From Rickettsiales endosymbiont of Stachyamoeba lipophora (lineage in GTDB: Bacteria > Pseudomonadota > Alphaproteobacteria > Rickettsiales > 33-17), in NCBI RefSeq assembly GCF_003932735.1, contig NZ_CP033611.1, forward strand, positions 186,001-250,000: a stretch of DNA of 64,000 nt, in the 5' to 3' direction. Below the pieces are notes generated by a model, which saw only the letters and a program-made list of their open reading frames with translations, was not told the DNA's origin and did not search any database. The translations under genes and the position numbers were made by a program. Position 1 is the first letter of the stretch; each line of letters begins with the position of its first letter. This document shows positions 37,388 through 49,027 of the stretch, piece after piece.

Positions 37388-37728
37388 TAAATAATGCTTT
37401 GAAGATTGTTACTTTCATTGCTACAATTTTTTGTTTAATTAACCTAATGGAAGCAAAACCAACGGAGAAAGCTATGAAAGAAGTTTTAGTATATACTACC
37501 AATTATTGTCCATACTGTGTTAAAGCTAAAGAATTGCTGAAGATGAAAAATATTAATTTTAAAGAAATTGATTTAACAGGTGATGATCATGCAAGAATTG
37601 AGCTGGTAACTAAAGCTAAAGGCCGTAAAACTGTACCACAAATTTTCATTGGTGATTACCATGTAGGCGGCTGTGATGATTTACACACTTTAAATGATCA
37701 AGGAAAGTTGGAAGATTTATTGAAATAA
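37384..37728 (+). CDS. grxC: Glutaredoxin, class I CPYC type; alternative starts
   Basis: The glutaredoxin domain starts at Met31 (MKEVLVYTTNYCPYC; ATG 37474), giving an 84-residue protein of normal size with redox site CPYC, TVPQIFIG and VGGCDDL. GGAG lies six bases before that ATG, so this is the best-supported start. The longer frame from 37384 overlaps lysS by four bases and adds 30 residues that look like a signal peptide or anchor (KIVTFIATIFCLINLMEA). Both forms may be made. The short form would be a cytoplasmic glutathione-dependent disulfide reductase. Confidence 0.93.
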   Translation: MINNALKIVTFIATIFCLINLMEAKPTEKAMKEVLVYTTNYCPYCVKAKELLKMKNINFKEIDLTGDDHARIELVTKAKGRKTVPQIFIGDYHVGGCDDLHTLNDQGKLEDLLK

Positions 37729-37737
37729 CTTTAGAAA

Positions 37738-37814
<77 letters not shown>

Positions 37815-37880
37815 ATACCCACTTAACTAACAAATCTCTTGAGTTTTGTAAAGTTATTTTTTCATAGGGAAATAAAATTT

Positions 37881-38777
37881 ATGGGCTTAACACATTTAAT
37901 TTCTATCGATGACCTTACCTTGCAAGCAATTAGCCAAATATTAAACATGGCTAGCAAGCTAGGAAGAGAGCCTAATAATTTCTTAAAAAATACCACTCTG
38001 TGCAATTTATTCTATGAGAATTCAACTCGTACTCGAGCCTCATTTGAAAATGCTGCAATCAAGCTTGGCGCTAAAGTAATTAATTTAGATATTGATAAAT
38101 CTTCTGCTCAAAAAGGTGAAACCTTATTAGATACTATAAATAATTTAAAAGCCTTAGACATAAACTATTTTGTTATTAGGCACTTTGATAGCGGTATCCA
38201 TAAAAAGCTAGCAAACCAAGTTCAGGACATTCATATTATTAATGCAGGTGATGGCTGGAATGAACATCCAAGCCAGGCCTTAACAGACGCATATACTATA
38301 AGTAACCATTTTGGCAGCATACAAGGATTAAATATTACTATCATTGGTGATATCATCCACAGTAGGGTAGCAAGGTCTAATATTAAGTTGCTTGGCAAGC
38401 TAGGTGCTAACATTCGCTTGGCGGCCCCTTTATCACTTTTACCCTCATCTCTGTCAAATACAAAAATTAAGCTATATAGCAACCTTGAGCAAGCTGTAGA
38501 AAATACAGATGTTATTATGTGTTTAAGGCTACAACAAGAGCGGATGAATAACTTATATATCCCCTCACTCAGTGATTATGCTCGTCTTTATCAAGTGAAT
38601 CATCAAACCTTAAAATATGCAAACGACCGGGTAATTATACTACACCCAGGACCTATTAACCGTACTATAGAAATATCAAGCGACTTAGCTAACTCTGAGC
38701 ACAGCCATATTTTACAACAGGTAAATAATGGCATATTAATTAGACAAGCAATTTTATTAAATTTGGAAAACTCATGA
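37881..38777 (+). CDS. pyrB: Aspartate carbamoyltransferase catalytic subunit
   Basis: 298 residues from the ATG at 37881, preceded by AGGGA; the frame from TTG 37839 runs toward the tRNA and is unlikely. Condenses aspartate and carbamoyl phosphate in pyrimidine synthesis. The carbamoyl-phosphate motif STRTR (48-52) is followed by ASFE, and NAGDGWNEHPSQALTDAY and HPGPINR are present. No pyrI regulatory gene. Overlaps pyrC by four bases. Confidence 0.95.
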   Translation: MGLTHLISIDDLTLQAISQILNMASKLGREPNNFLKNTTLCNLFYENSTRTRASFENAAIKLGAKVINLDIDKSSAQKGETLLDTINNLKALDINYFVIRHFDSGIHKKLANQVQDIHIINAGDGWNEHPSQALTDAYTISNHFGSIQGLNITIIGDIIHSRVARSNIKLLGKLGANIRLAAPLSLLPSSLSNTKIKLYSNLEQAVENTDVIMCLRLQQERMNNLYIPSLSDYARLYQVNHQTLKYANDRVIILHPGPINRTIEISSDLANSEHSHILQQVNNGILIRQAILLNLENS

Positions 38778-40096
38778 CACAAAATTGGTATCTTCCTCAT
38801 AATTCCCATCCAACAACCTTACTATATAATGCACGGATAATAGATCCAGCAACTCGTGCTGATATTATGGGTGGTATATTAATTAAAAATGGTCTGATTA
38901 TCGATTTTGGCAAACATTTGTTTACCAAAGAATCGATAGAGGCTGAAATCAAACATGATATTCAGCAAAAATTGATTGTTCCCGGCTTGCTTGATATCCA
39001 AGTGCATTTTAGAGATCCTGGCCAGACACATAAGGAAGATATCATCAGCGGTAGTAAATCTGCGGCAAGCGGGGGAATTACCAGGGTGGTATGCCAGCCT
39101 AATACTAAGCCAGTAATAGATAGCCCTGCTACATTAGATTATATAAACTATAAAGCTAAAGCCGAATCATATATCCACATCCACAGTTATGCCAGCATTT
39201 CTAAAAATATGGAAGGTAAAGAACTTTCAGAATTTGCATTATTAAAAGAGCATGGTGCGGTAGGCTTTACTGATGATGGATTGCCTGTAATGAATGCATT
39301 AATGATGAGACGTGCTCTTGAATATTCTAAAATTCTCAATGTTCCTATTGCTCAACATGCAGAAGATTTAAACTTAACTAACGGCGGCGCTATTAATGAG
39401 GGAGTAGTTTCATTTGAACTGGGAGTTCCAGGCATTCCTAACGCCAGTGAATCTGTAATAGTAGCACGCGACATCGATTTAACAAGGCTAACTGGTGGTT
39501 ATTATCACGTACTTCACGTATCTACCAAAGAGGCTATTAAACATATACAGCTAGCTAAAGCTGAAGGATTAAATGTCACCTGTGAAGTGGCTCCTCATCA
39601 TTTTTTACTTACTGATCAAACGGTACTTGAAAAAGGTACGTTAGCTAAAATGAACCCTCCTTTAAGAAGTGAAGAAGATCGCTTAAACCTGATCGACGCC
39701 ATCAAGCAAGGAGTAGTAGATGCTATTGCGACCGATCATGCACCGCACGACGCTGCAAGTAAAGATCAACCTTTAACCCGTGCTACATTTGGGATTGTAG
39801 GGCTTGAGACCATGCTACCTTTATCTCTTGAGTTGCATTTTAACTACGGAGTTGATTTAATTGATCTGATATCACTCATGACCAACAAACCAGCCGAGAT
39901 TATTAGAGTTAAAGCTGGCCAAATTGCCAAAAACTATCCTGCTGACTTAACGGTGATTGATCTGGATTTAGAGTGGACTATAGAGGCAAAAAAATTTGCA
40001 TCTAGATCAAACAACACCCCTTTTGACGGTAGAAAAGTTAGAGGTAGAGCTATTAAAACTTTTGTGAATGGACATTTAGTTTATGAATTTAATTAA
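38774..40096 (+). CDS. pyrC: Dihydroorotase
   Basis: 440 residues, amidohydrolase fold, third step of pyrimidine synthesis. FRDPGQTHKED, CQPNTKP, QHAED, VAPHHFLLTD and ATDHAPH match type I dihydroorotases. At the usual HxH metal motif the first His is Gln76 (DIQVHF, His78 kept). I recall a Gln at this site in a subgroup of related bacterial enzymes, so loss of activity should not be assumed. Starts inside pyrB and overlaps pyrF by 14 bases. Confidence 0.9.
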   Translation: MTQNWYLPHNSHPTTLLYNARIIDPATRADIMGGILIKNGLIIDFGKHLFTKESIEAEIKHDIQQKLIVPGLLDIQVHFRDPGQTHKEDIISGSKSAASGGITRVVCQPNTKPVIDSPATLDYINYKAKAESYIHIHSYASISKNMEGKELSEFALLKEHGAVGFTDDGLPVMNALMMRRALEYSKILNVPIAQHAEDLNLTNGGAINEGVVSFELGVPGIPNASESVIVARDIDLTRLTGGYYHVLHVSTKEAIKHIQLAKAEGLNVTCEVAPHHFLLTDQTVLEKGTLAKMNPPLRSEEDRLNLIDAIKQGVVDAIATDHAPHDAASKDQPLTRATFGIVGLETMLPLSLELHFNYGVDLIDLISLMTNKPAEIIRVKAGQIAKNYPADLTVIDLDLEWTIEAKKFASRSNNTPFDGRKVRGRAIKTFVNGHLVYEFN

Positions 40097-40787
40097 GCCT
40101 AACAATCCTATACTTCTTGCTATTGACCATACTGAGATTAGCACAATCGAGCAGCTTATTACCCAGACTAAAGACTATATTGGTGGGATTAAGCTAGGAC
40201 TCGAATTTTGGAACAAATATGGCAAGGAAGGAGTCCAAAATCTTATCCAAAAACATCATAATATACCTTTATTTTTAGACCTTAAACTACATGACATACC
40301 CAACACTGTTTACAAGGGCTTAAGCAACGTAATGGAGCTTAATCCATTGCTAATAACCATTCATGCACTAGGCGGAGCTAACATGATTAGCAAGGCTAAA
40401 GAAGTCACAAATAATACACAAACCAAGCTAATTACAGTAACTATTTTAACTAGCTTAGATGAAGATGATCTGGCTTCTTTAGGTATGAAAGATATTGAAT
40501 CCCAAATCTTAAAACTTACTGAACTAGCACTAAATAATGGCGCAGATGGTATTGTTTGCTCTCCTCAAGAATTATTCATGATTAGAAAAAATTTTGGCCA
40601 AGATTTTATTATCGTAACTCCTGGGATCCGAACTTATGAGGATATTGGGCCTGATGATCAAAAAAGAGTAATGCCCCCTAAAGAAGCATTGATCTTAGGT
40701 AGCACTTACCTAGTTATTGGTAGGCCAATTACTAACCATCCAAATCCTCAAGAAAAAGCTAGATTAATCTTAGATTCTTTAGCCTAG
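40083..40787 (+). CDS. pyrF: Orotidine 5'-phosphate decarboxylase
   Basis: 234 residues, last step to UMP. The catalytic charged set is visible: Lys37, Asp66, Lys68 and Asp71 (LFLDLKLHDIPNT). The phosphate-binding VTPGIR and VIGRPIT are present. Overlaps pyrC by 14 bases. The pyrBCF block means the organism makes pyrimidines, unlike genus Rickettsia. Confidence 0.96.
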   Translation: MNLIKPNNPILLAIDHTEISTIEQLITQTKDYIGGIKLGLEFWNKYGKEGVQNLIQKHHNIPLFLDLKLHDIPNTVYKGLSNVMELNPLLITIHALGGANMISKAKEVTNNTQTKLITVTILTSLDEDDLASLGMKDIESQILKLTELALNNGADGIVCSPQELFMIRKNFGQDFIIVTPGIRTYEDIGPDDQKRVMPPKEALILGSTYLVIGRPITNHPNPQEKARLILDSLA

Positions 40788-40989
40788 ATTAAGTTTCGTG
40801 AGGGATGCTGAATAAATTAAGCGTAGCACCGAATTAAAAAAAGAAAAATCTTATACCATTTAACAGAAATACAAAATAAAGCACTTAACCTAAAATTTTA
40901 CAGCATTACTCTCTAAAAAACAGTAGAAGAGCCACATAAAGATCTAATCTTTTACAAATTTACCTACCTAACTGCATGGTAATATTATT

Positions 40990-42354
40990 CTATTTATGAT
41001 AACACGTATCATTTTTTATATTGCCTGCCAGGTTATACAAAAGGCTTTTACTTTGTGTAGCAACATTACTGATCGTTGCTGCAAAAGAATAAACCTTTGG
41101 GCTTTTTGCTTGAACAGAAAATTGTCCTGAAGGATTAATCCCGTCGATTTTGTTACGAGCAAAGTAAAGCAGAGACTCTATATCCAATAAAACCATACAA
41201 TTATTAAAATATTCCCTAGCACTTCTCTCCCCGCATTCTATCAACGGCGGAAAATCGCTTCTTATGCTTTTTATAAATTGCTTAAATTCTTTTTTCTTAT
41301 TTGTATAGATATATCCCATTAATATATTAAAACTCTTATCTACCCAGTTTGGGTTAAAATACTGAACTTGTTTGTTAATATTTACTAAAAATTGATATAA
41401 TTTTCGTTGCTCAAGCTTTAATTCATCGATGTTTATTGGTTTTATTTGGTGGCTATCTTGCTCAATTTCTTCAGATATAGAACAAATATGTTCAATCATA
41501 ACTTTAAACTGTATAATTTTCTTTGATGATACCGCCCTCATTATATCATTCATTGCTACGACTTCAGAAATTATTTTCTCTTTGCTACTTGCAATTTCAT
41601 GAATAGTATCAACCACCTCTTTTAAATCAATTTTATTAAAATTTACAAAAGGATTGTAGTAAGATCCCTCAACTAAATAACATAATAATGACAAAAGGTT
41701 ATTTGGTTTATTTATTATACGGTCCTTGCTGTTATAAAATTTTCTAACACCACTTTTACGAAACTGGAAACAACGTTCAAGGTCAATTCGAATAGACTCA
41801 CCTTCATTATTTACTAGAAAATTTCTGTTATTGGCATCTGACTCACCAAACAGCAAAGAAATTATGCTATCTCTTCCTAAACCCTTAACTATCCCTGGCC
41901 CTTGATAATCTTCCAAATTTTTACAATCAGGTATAAGCTTAGACACTACGCATATATCATTCTCTAAATCCGGTATTAAAAAATTCTCTGCCCCATTAAG
42001 ATTAAATAAATTACGATATAACCTAGCAGTAAATACTTCTATCTTAAAGCCAAGACGCATAGACTCTAAATAACGTGGATAATGCTTGTTATCAAAATCT
42101 TCTTGAAGTTGCTTAAAACTTTTACCCAATATTCCAGAATAATCAAAAAACACATCTTCTTCATTATACTTAATTTTTAATCTAGGATAATAAAGTTGGT
42201 GGTACAGCTCTTCTCTTGTTTGCAATTTTTTAATTATATATTTATTGCCAGAATTATCACCTTTGAGGGTATAAATAAAAACCCTATCTTCATTATTTTG
42301 AATTGAACCAACTTGTTCAAAATCTGCAACATTTGATCGGCTTACACCACTCAT
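40990..42354 (-). CDS. Divergent kinase-like protein A, candidate effector
   Basis: 454 residues from the ATG at 42354, chosen because AAGGAGGG lies about eight bases upstream; the frame extends 27 codons further without support. No named family. The N-terminal 200 residues carry a kinase-like set: Lys42/Lys43 (YIIKKL), Glu106 in FKIEVFTARLYRNLF, a D-xxxx-N motif at Asp173-Asn178 (GESDANNRN) and Asp191 in IRIDLE at the DFG position. The C-terminal 250 residues are helical. It shares GLGRD(S/L)I, the whole motif order and the C-terminal region with the protein at 43783. Lipid or protein kinase activity is inference. Confidence 0.7.
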   Translation of the reverse strand: MSGVSRSNVADFEQVGSIQNNEDRVFIYTLKGDNSGNKYIIKKLQTREELYHQLYYPRLKIKYNEEDVFFDYSGILGKSFKQLQEDFDNKHYPRYLESMRLGFKIEVFTARLYRNLFNLNGAENFLIPDLENDICVVSKLIPDCKNLEDYQGPGIVKGLGRDSIISLLFGESDANNRNFLVNNEGESIRIDLERCFQFRKSGVRKFYNSKDRIINKPNNLLSLLCYLVEGSYYNPFVNFNKIDLKEVVDTIHEIASSKEKIISEVVAMNDIMRAVSSKKIIQFKVMIEHICSISEEIEQDSHQIKPINIDELKLEQRKLYQFLVNINKQVQYFNPNWVDKSFNILMGYIYTNKKKEFKQFIKSIRSDFPPLIECGERSAREYFNNCMVLLDIESLLYFARNKIDGINPSGQFSVQAKSPKVYSFAATISNVATQSKSLLYNLAGNIKNDTCYHK

Positions 42355-42720
42355 AAATAATCCCTCCTTATTATTGTTAAGCAACCTAACTAATAATATA
42401 GTAACCGTATTATAAAAAAACCAAAAATGATTCAATAATATTTAAATAGGAAGCAGGCAGATGGTTATAACAACTTAAAATTTTCAATTACCACTTATAT
42501 TTATATGCTACTTATCCAAAATTTATTAACTTACAAAGTCTAAAATATGTTCCCAATTTAGCTCTCAGCTAATAATTCTCTCTTATTTTGATGAATTTTA
42601 TCCAAATAATCTAAAATTATTAAATTTTTTATAAAAATTAAAATTTTATACTTGATTTAATAAAAAACGCTTTTTAAGATTAATAATACAACAGTTAAAA
42701 AAGTAACTTAGGTATAACAA
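42355..42720. other. 366-bp divergent intergenic region
   Basis: Lies between kinase-like protein A (-) and rodZ (+) and must hold both promoters. Extremely AT-rich around 42590-42700. No gene, hairpin or known operator was recognised. Confidence 0.4.
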
Positions 42721-43515
42721 ATGGCTAGCCTACCAAGTGAACAACAACATCGAGATGAAACGTCATTAGATGAGCAAGAACTTGGCATTCTTTTTAAACA
42801 AAAAAGAATAGAGAAAGGACTTTCTATAAATGATATAGCTAAAGCCACTAAAATTAACAGCAAGTATATTAAAGCCATTGAAGAAAATAATATCAGTAGG
42901 TTAGTAGAGGCAGTTTATAGGTATGGTTACATTAAAAGTTATGCAAAATATTTTAATATCAATATAAAGTTTTTTATTTACAATGATTTGCTTCCCTCTC
43001 CACCTAAACCAATAGAACAGCAATCAGAAATCATTTTAATTAAAGAAGATTTATCTACTAAATATATTAGAAAAATATTGCCTGTTGCATGCATATTAGT
43101 TTTTATTTTATTTTACTTTGCTTACTATACTATAAAAACTAAGGACTCTAAGGATATAGTAACCCTTCTGGAACAGAAATTGGCTCATGATCTTGCCTTA
43201 ATGAGCAGCTTCCATCACGGCTTCACTCCTGCTAAACTGGATCAAACTGAAATATTCCAAAAAAGTGATGAAAACGAATATGTTGTAGTAGCCAATGAAT
43301 CGACTCGTCTTAAAGTATTTGACCAAAAAAGCAGGCTAATTATCGAGAAAAAAATTGCTCCAGGCGAAGTATTATTTTTACCTATTGAACAAAAATTATT
43401 TGTAAACTCCAAGACTGATGTCAGCATGTATGATATCAAATCCTTAGAAACTTTTAATCCTACGGCAGTAATTCTTGATAAAGAATATAAAACTTATTTT
43501 GTAAAAAAGTTTTAA
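42721..43515 (+). CDS. rodZ: RodZ-like cell-shape protein
   Basis: 264 residues. N-terminal helix-turn-helix of the HTH_25 type (about 20-90; GLSINDIAKATKINSKYIKAIEE, cut here: GLSINDIAKATKI and KYIKAIEE), with YRYGYIKSYAKYF after it. One membrane segment at about 118-138 (LPVACILVFILFYFAYYTI). The periplasmic C-terminal domain (about 175-264) resembles DUF4115. RodZ links MreB filaments to the cell wall machinery. The gene ends in a hairpin at 43520. Confidence 0.88.
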   Translation: MASLPSEQQHRDETSLDEQELGILFKQKRIEKGLSINDIAKATKINSKYIKAIEENNISRLVEAVYRYGYIKSYAKYFNINIKFFIYNDLLPSPPKPIEQQSEIILIKEDLSTKYIRKILPVACILVFILFYFAYYTIKTKDSKDIVTLLEQKLAHDLALMSSFHHGFTPAKLDQTEIFQKSDENEYVVVANESTRLKVFDQKSRLIIEKKIAPGEVLFLPIEQKLFVNSKTDVSMYDIKSLETFNPTAVILDKEYKTYFVKKF

Positions 43516-43519
43516 GTTA

Positions 43520-43547
43520 AGCTCCTTATCTAGATAAGGGCTATTTT
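43520..43547 (+). terminator. Hairpin after rodZ
   Basis: AGC-T-CCTTATC, TA, GATAAGG-GCT forms a stem with a one-base bulge, followed by ATTTTAA. Five bases after the rodZ stop. Confidence 0.55.
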
Positions 43548-43782
43548 AAGCGATTTTTCAGTAAAAAGCTGGCTTGCTTTGTAGTAATAGTAAGTATGTT
43601 TCAAGCAACCAATAAACATTTATAGCTAGAAAAAGCCGAAACAGCCCTATAGCATGATAAATGCATAAACCAAGAACCAACATTGAGGCGGCCTTCTCTT
43701 AAGGTTGCCAGCTGGGCTTATTAGCCTACACCTTGTATCATTAGTCGCTTCACATATATTTTTATAAAGCTTTCCTCTAATA

Positions 43783-45378
43783 TTAGTAGCGTACGTGCAC
43801 TAGCTGGGAATGCTTTTCATCTTCAACTAAACTGGTATAAGTTCTCTTGTGCTTAGATAGCACCTCTTGCTTTTTACTGGAGGGAGCAATTTTAAGAGAT
43901 TCTTTACTACTAACAAGGATTAAGCCATCAATGTCAAACTTAACTGACTGAGCTGGCTTCTGTTTCATTAGTGATGATTTTCCACTTACTCTTGATGACG
44001 ATTGAGAGCACGCATTAACTGCGTCTTGAGGAATAGGCGGAATTAATACTTCTTGCAATACTTCTAAACCTTCAGCATAAATTGTATAAGGATCAGCAAA
44101 AAGTAAACTTTTTATAGTTTGATTGTTTTTTCTATAAGAGTAAAGATGGTTGGTTGTTTCTGCAATAATATATACTAACCTGCCTAGCTTCTTTAATGCT
44201 GCTTGCTTAGGTAACTCAAAATAATAATATTGATTTTCTGCTAGATAGGCTCTTTGCTGGGCACTTGACCTAGGCAATAATAAATTTAAATTTTTGGATT
44301 GCAACACCTTAATTCTAGCTTTAATAGAATCCAGTAATAACTTTATTTGGTCTACTTCCCCTTTTAATATATACTCTCCTATTCTATTAATGGTTTTGGT
44401 TGGCCAATCTAAGTCAATCATTCTTAAGTATTTTGAAATCTCAATCAAATATTGCTTTATCTCAAAAAATTTTGGATAATAATCCTCATTAAGTTTAGAA
44501 TAATCAAATGCTATTTCAGGCTTAGAGGATAAACTGCTTTGCCCAATCCTTTGTAAAGCAAATAAAAACTCACTTAATCTATTATGATAGCGATTAAAAA
44601 TAGTTAAATCTTCAGGGTTAGCAGTAAGTGTAGGAACGATATTTTGTAAATTATATATTTCATGATTATTACTACTGATTAATAATAACCATTTATTTAT
44701 TTCTTCTTGATCTACAAAATTTAAATAAAGAGTATATTTTGCTTCTGTCATAATCAAGTTTCGTTTGTTTAAAAAATATAACATACAAAACACACTATCA
44801 AAGTAGCTTGCATTAAATAACTGTGTTGATTTTGCACCGGAATTCATTGCCGTGTTATAATCAAAAGCCCAACCAAAATCAATACGCGTACTATCTGTAA
44901 CCAAACCTTCTTCATTAAAAATTAATAAAAAGTTTCCTGGATTACAATCTGAATCGCCAAGTACAGCGCTAGCTATTAAATCTCTGCCTAATCCTGGAAT
45001 ATAGCTTTTTCCATTACTTGTTTTAGGTAATTTAATATGGCTTGGTTTTTTATACAAAAAATCTTGTAATGAAATAGAATTCTTTTTTATCTTACTATAA
45101 AATTTTACTTCTTCCTCATCACGTAATATTAATGTTTTAGGCGCATGAGGGTTAAAAATTTTTCTATAAATTCGTGCAACTAGGTTTTCTACTCTAAATC
45201 CTGTTGCTATACTTTTTTTTCTTCTATCACTAATTTCAGGAGAAACATGTTTAGTTAAAAACCTTTTACCTTTATGCTCTTTTAAACGAACTATTGAACC
45301 AGGAGCCACACCATCTGGCTTTTTATCATCAAATTCAAAATCATATACGTTTAATTTATCCAGCTCTATTTTGACCAA
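43783..45378 (-). CDS. Divergent kinase-like protein B, candidate effector
   Basis: 531 residues, paralogous to the protein at 40990 along its whole length. The kinase-like set is better preserved here: Lys43 (RFLTKHV), Glu64 (RVENLVARIYRKIF), Asp144-xxxx-Asn149 (GDSDCNPGNFLL) and Asp167-Phe168-Gly169 (RIDFGWAF). The D-xxxx-N then IDFG order matches PI3/PI4-kinase-like and HipA-like folds more than ordinary Ser/Thr kinases, as there is no clear Gly-rich loop. The C-terminal half is helical; the last 80 residues are Ser/Lys-rich. No signal peptide. Neighbouring orphan genes suggest a host-directed role; the substrate cannot be told from sequence. Confidence 0.72.
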   Translation of the reverse strand: MVKIELDKLNVYDFEFDDKKPDGVAPGSIVRLKEHKGKRFLTKHVSPEISDRRKKSIATGFRVENLVARIYRKIFNPHAPKTLILRDEEEVKFYSKIKKNSISLQDFLYKKPSHIKLPKTSNGKSYIPGLGRDLIASAVLGDSDCNPGNFLLIFNEEGLVTDSTRIDFGWAFDYNTAMNSGAKSTQLFNASYFDSVFCMLYFLNKRNLIMTEAKYTLYLNFVDQEEINKWLLLISSNNHEIYNLQNIVPTLTANPEDLTIFNRYHNRLSEFLFALQRIGQSSLSSKPEIAFDYSKLNEDYYPKFFEIKQYLIEISKYLRMIDLDWPTKTINRIGEYILKGEVDQIKLLLDSIKARIKVLQSKNLNLLLPRSSAQQRAYLAENQYYYFELPKQAALKKLGRLVYIIAETTNHLYSYRKNNQTIKSLLFADPYTIYAEGLEVLQEVLIPPIPQDAVNACSQSSSRVSGKSSLMKQKPAQSVKFDIDGLILVSSKESLKIAPSSKKQEVLSKHKRTYTSLVEDEKHSQLVHVRY

Positions 45379-46085
45379 CTTATTACCCTTAGCTTACATC
45401 TTACAATAATAAAACTAAGCTAATAAATTACCTTTAATTTTATTATATAAACAACCCATTAAACAACAGGCATTATTAATATTTTATTACCATTTGTAAA
45501 TGACTATTTTAATATCAATAACAAAATGCTTTGTTTGATATACTAGATTAACTTAAATTTAATTATATTGACAAAAACTTAAGCTATAAATAAGTAGGCT
45601 AGGTTATGGTTTACAAAATTCAAGCTAGTGCAATTAACAAAATATAGACCGGCTTTTTAGATTTGGTTACATCCTATATAAGTAAGTGTAGATGAAAGAT
45701 ATTTAAATATGCCAGTTTAGGATAAAATAGAACTTTAAGCTGTGACGAAGAAGAGATAGCCATCATAAAATTTAATCTATACTCTTGGTACAAACTAATA
45801 AAATAAATTGGCGTTATACCACCAACGGCTATCCCCCAAGCCTATACTGTACAAGCTTTGTTTTTTTAAAGTATATAAATACCACCATTACGGGAGTTTT
45901 AAGGGCTCTTTAAATAGTCCAGATTTTTTTGATGAGCTTATTTCAATAAGGCAATGATTGTTCATAGATTAAAAAACCTAAACTACATTGTAACTGGGAA
46001 TAGATGAATTGACCCTATGCTGTTTTAAGAACATTTAAGAAAATCAGTCGAGCTTCTTATATTTACAACAAGCAAAGAAAATGAA
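45379..46085. other. 700-bp region with decayed coding remnants
   Basis: No intact gene. Fragments such as KGSLNSPDFFDELISIRQ (near 45900-45955) and WRYTTNGYPPSLYCTSF (near 45805-45860) are open between stops and suggest dead genes, but I could not assign a family. No inverted repeats marking an insertion sequence were found. Confidence 0.35.
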
Positions 46086-46115
46086 AAGGCGGCATATTGG
46101 GTAATATACCGCCTT
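46086..46115 (-). terminator. Terminator after gyrB
   Basis: Arms AAGGCGGCATATT (46086-46098) and AATATACCGCCTT (46103-46115) pair with one G-U on the minus strand, loop of four, then TTTTCATTTTC. Located 37 bases after the gyrB stop. Confidence 0.8.
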
Positions 46116-46151
46116 ACAAACAATAATATTATTATATAATAAGCTTAGCTT

Positions 46152-48572
<2,421 letters not shown>

Positions 48573-48742
48573 TTAGTGATCTAACAGACTTTATTGTATA
48601 ACCCACATAAGCAGTAATTTTATAGTCAAACTTAGCCTTGGTTCCATAAATACTTTTAAGCATTGGGGGATACTCATCTAAGTTCCTACTAAGACTTTAT
48701 TGCCTACTTTTAAGTTATGCAAATGGCCTAATATTTGTGCGT

Positions 48743-48947
48743 TTAAGTTACAGCATTTTTTGCCACAATGCTAGCATTTTTAATCTCAAAAAACTCAGCA
48801 TTAAAACGAATCATACCCCAAAAATCATCATCAGTACTAGTTATCCAACTTTGAGCTCCTAAAACTTGCAAAGTATCAAGTAATGCATGACGTTTATTAC
48901 TATCTAAATGCACCATCACTTCATCTAACAACATAATAGGTGCAAAA
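48743..48947 (-). pseudogene. Duplicated 3' fragment of recF
   Basis: The 63-codon frame encodes the C-terminal end of RecF, starting at LLDEVMVHLD, and matches the intact recF at 50592 almost perfectly for 41 residues (MVHLDSNKRHALLDTLQVL versus MVHLDGNKRHALLDTLQVL), then diverges. It lacks the Walker A and all upstream parts, so it cannot be a functional RecF. It sits between gyrB and the ankyrin/IQ pseudogene, where recF would be expected to end in the ancestral order. Confidence 0.9.
48812..48947 (-). repeat. 136-bp direct repeat, copy A (recF fragment)
   Basis: Matches 50652-50787 with four differences in 136 bases, all transitions. Similarity falls sharply on both sides. Confidence 0.95.
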
Positions 48948-49027
48948 GCCCAAATGCTAAATTACTAACTATAGCAATAAGAATAATATAGCCACTTTAG
49001 GTTCTATGCACTTAGATTAAGTAGACG

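Noticed and set aside
37839-37880. Longer PyrB start at TTG 37839
   Set aside because: It adds 14 residues absent from the family and reaches toward the tRNA; the ATG at 37881 has AGGGA upstream.
45700-46000. Possible transposase remnant
   Set aside because: Protein-like pieces are too short to place in any transposase family and no terminal inverted repeats or target duplications were found.
48743-48934. Independent 63-residue gene
   Set aside because: It is a near-copy of the recF 3' end without start signals or the ATPase core.
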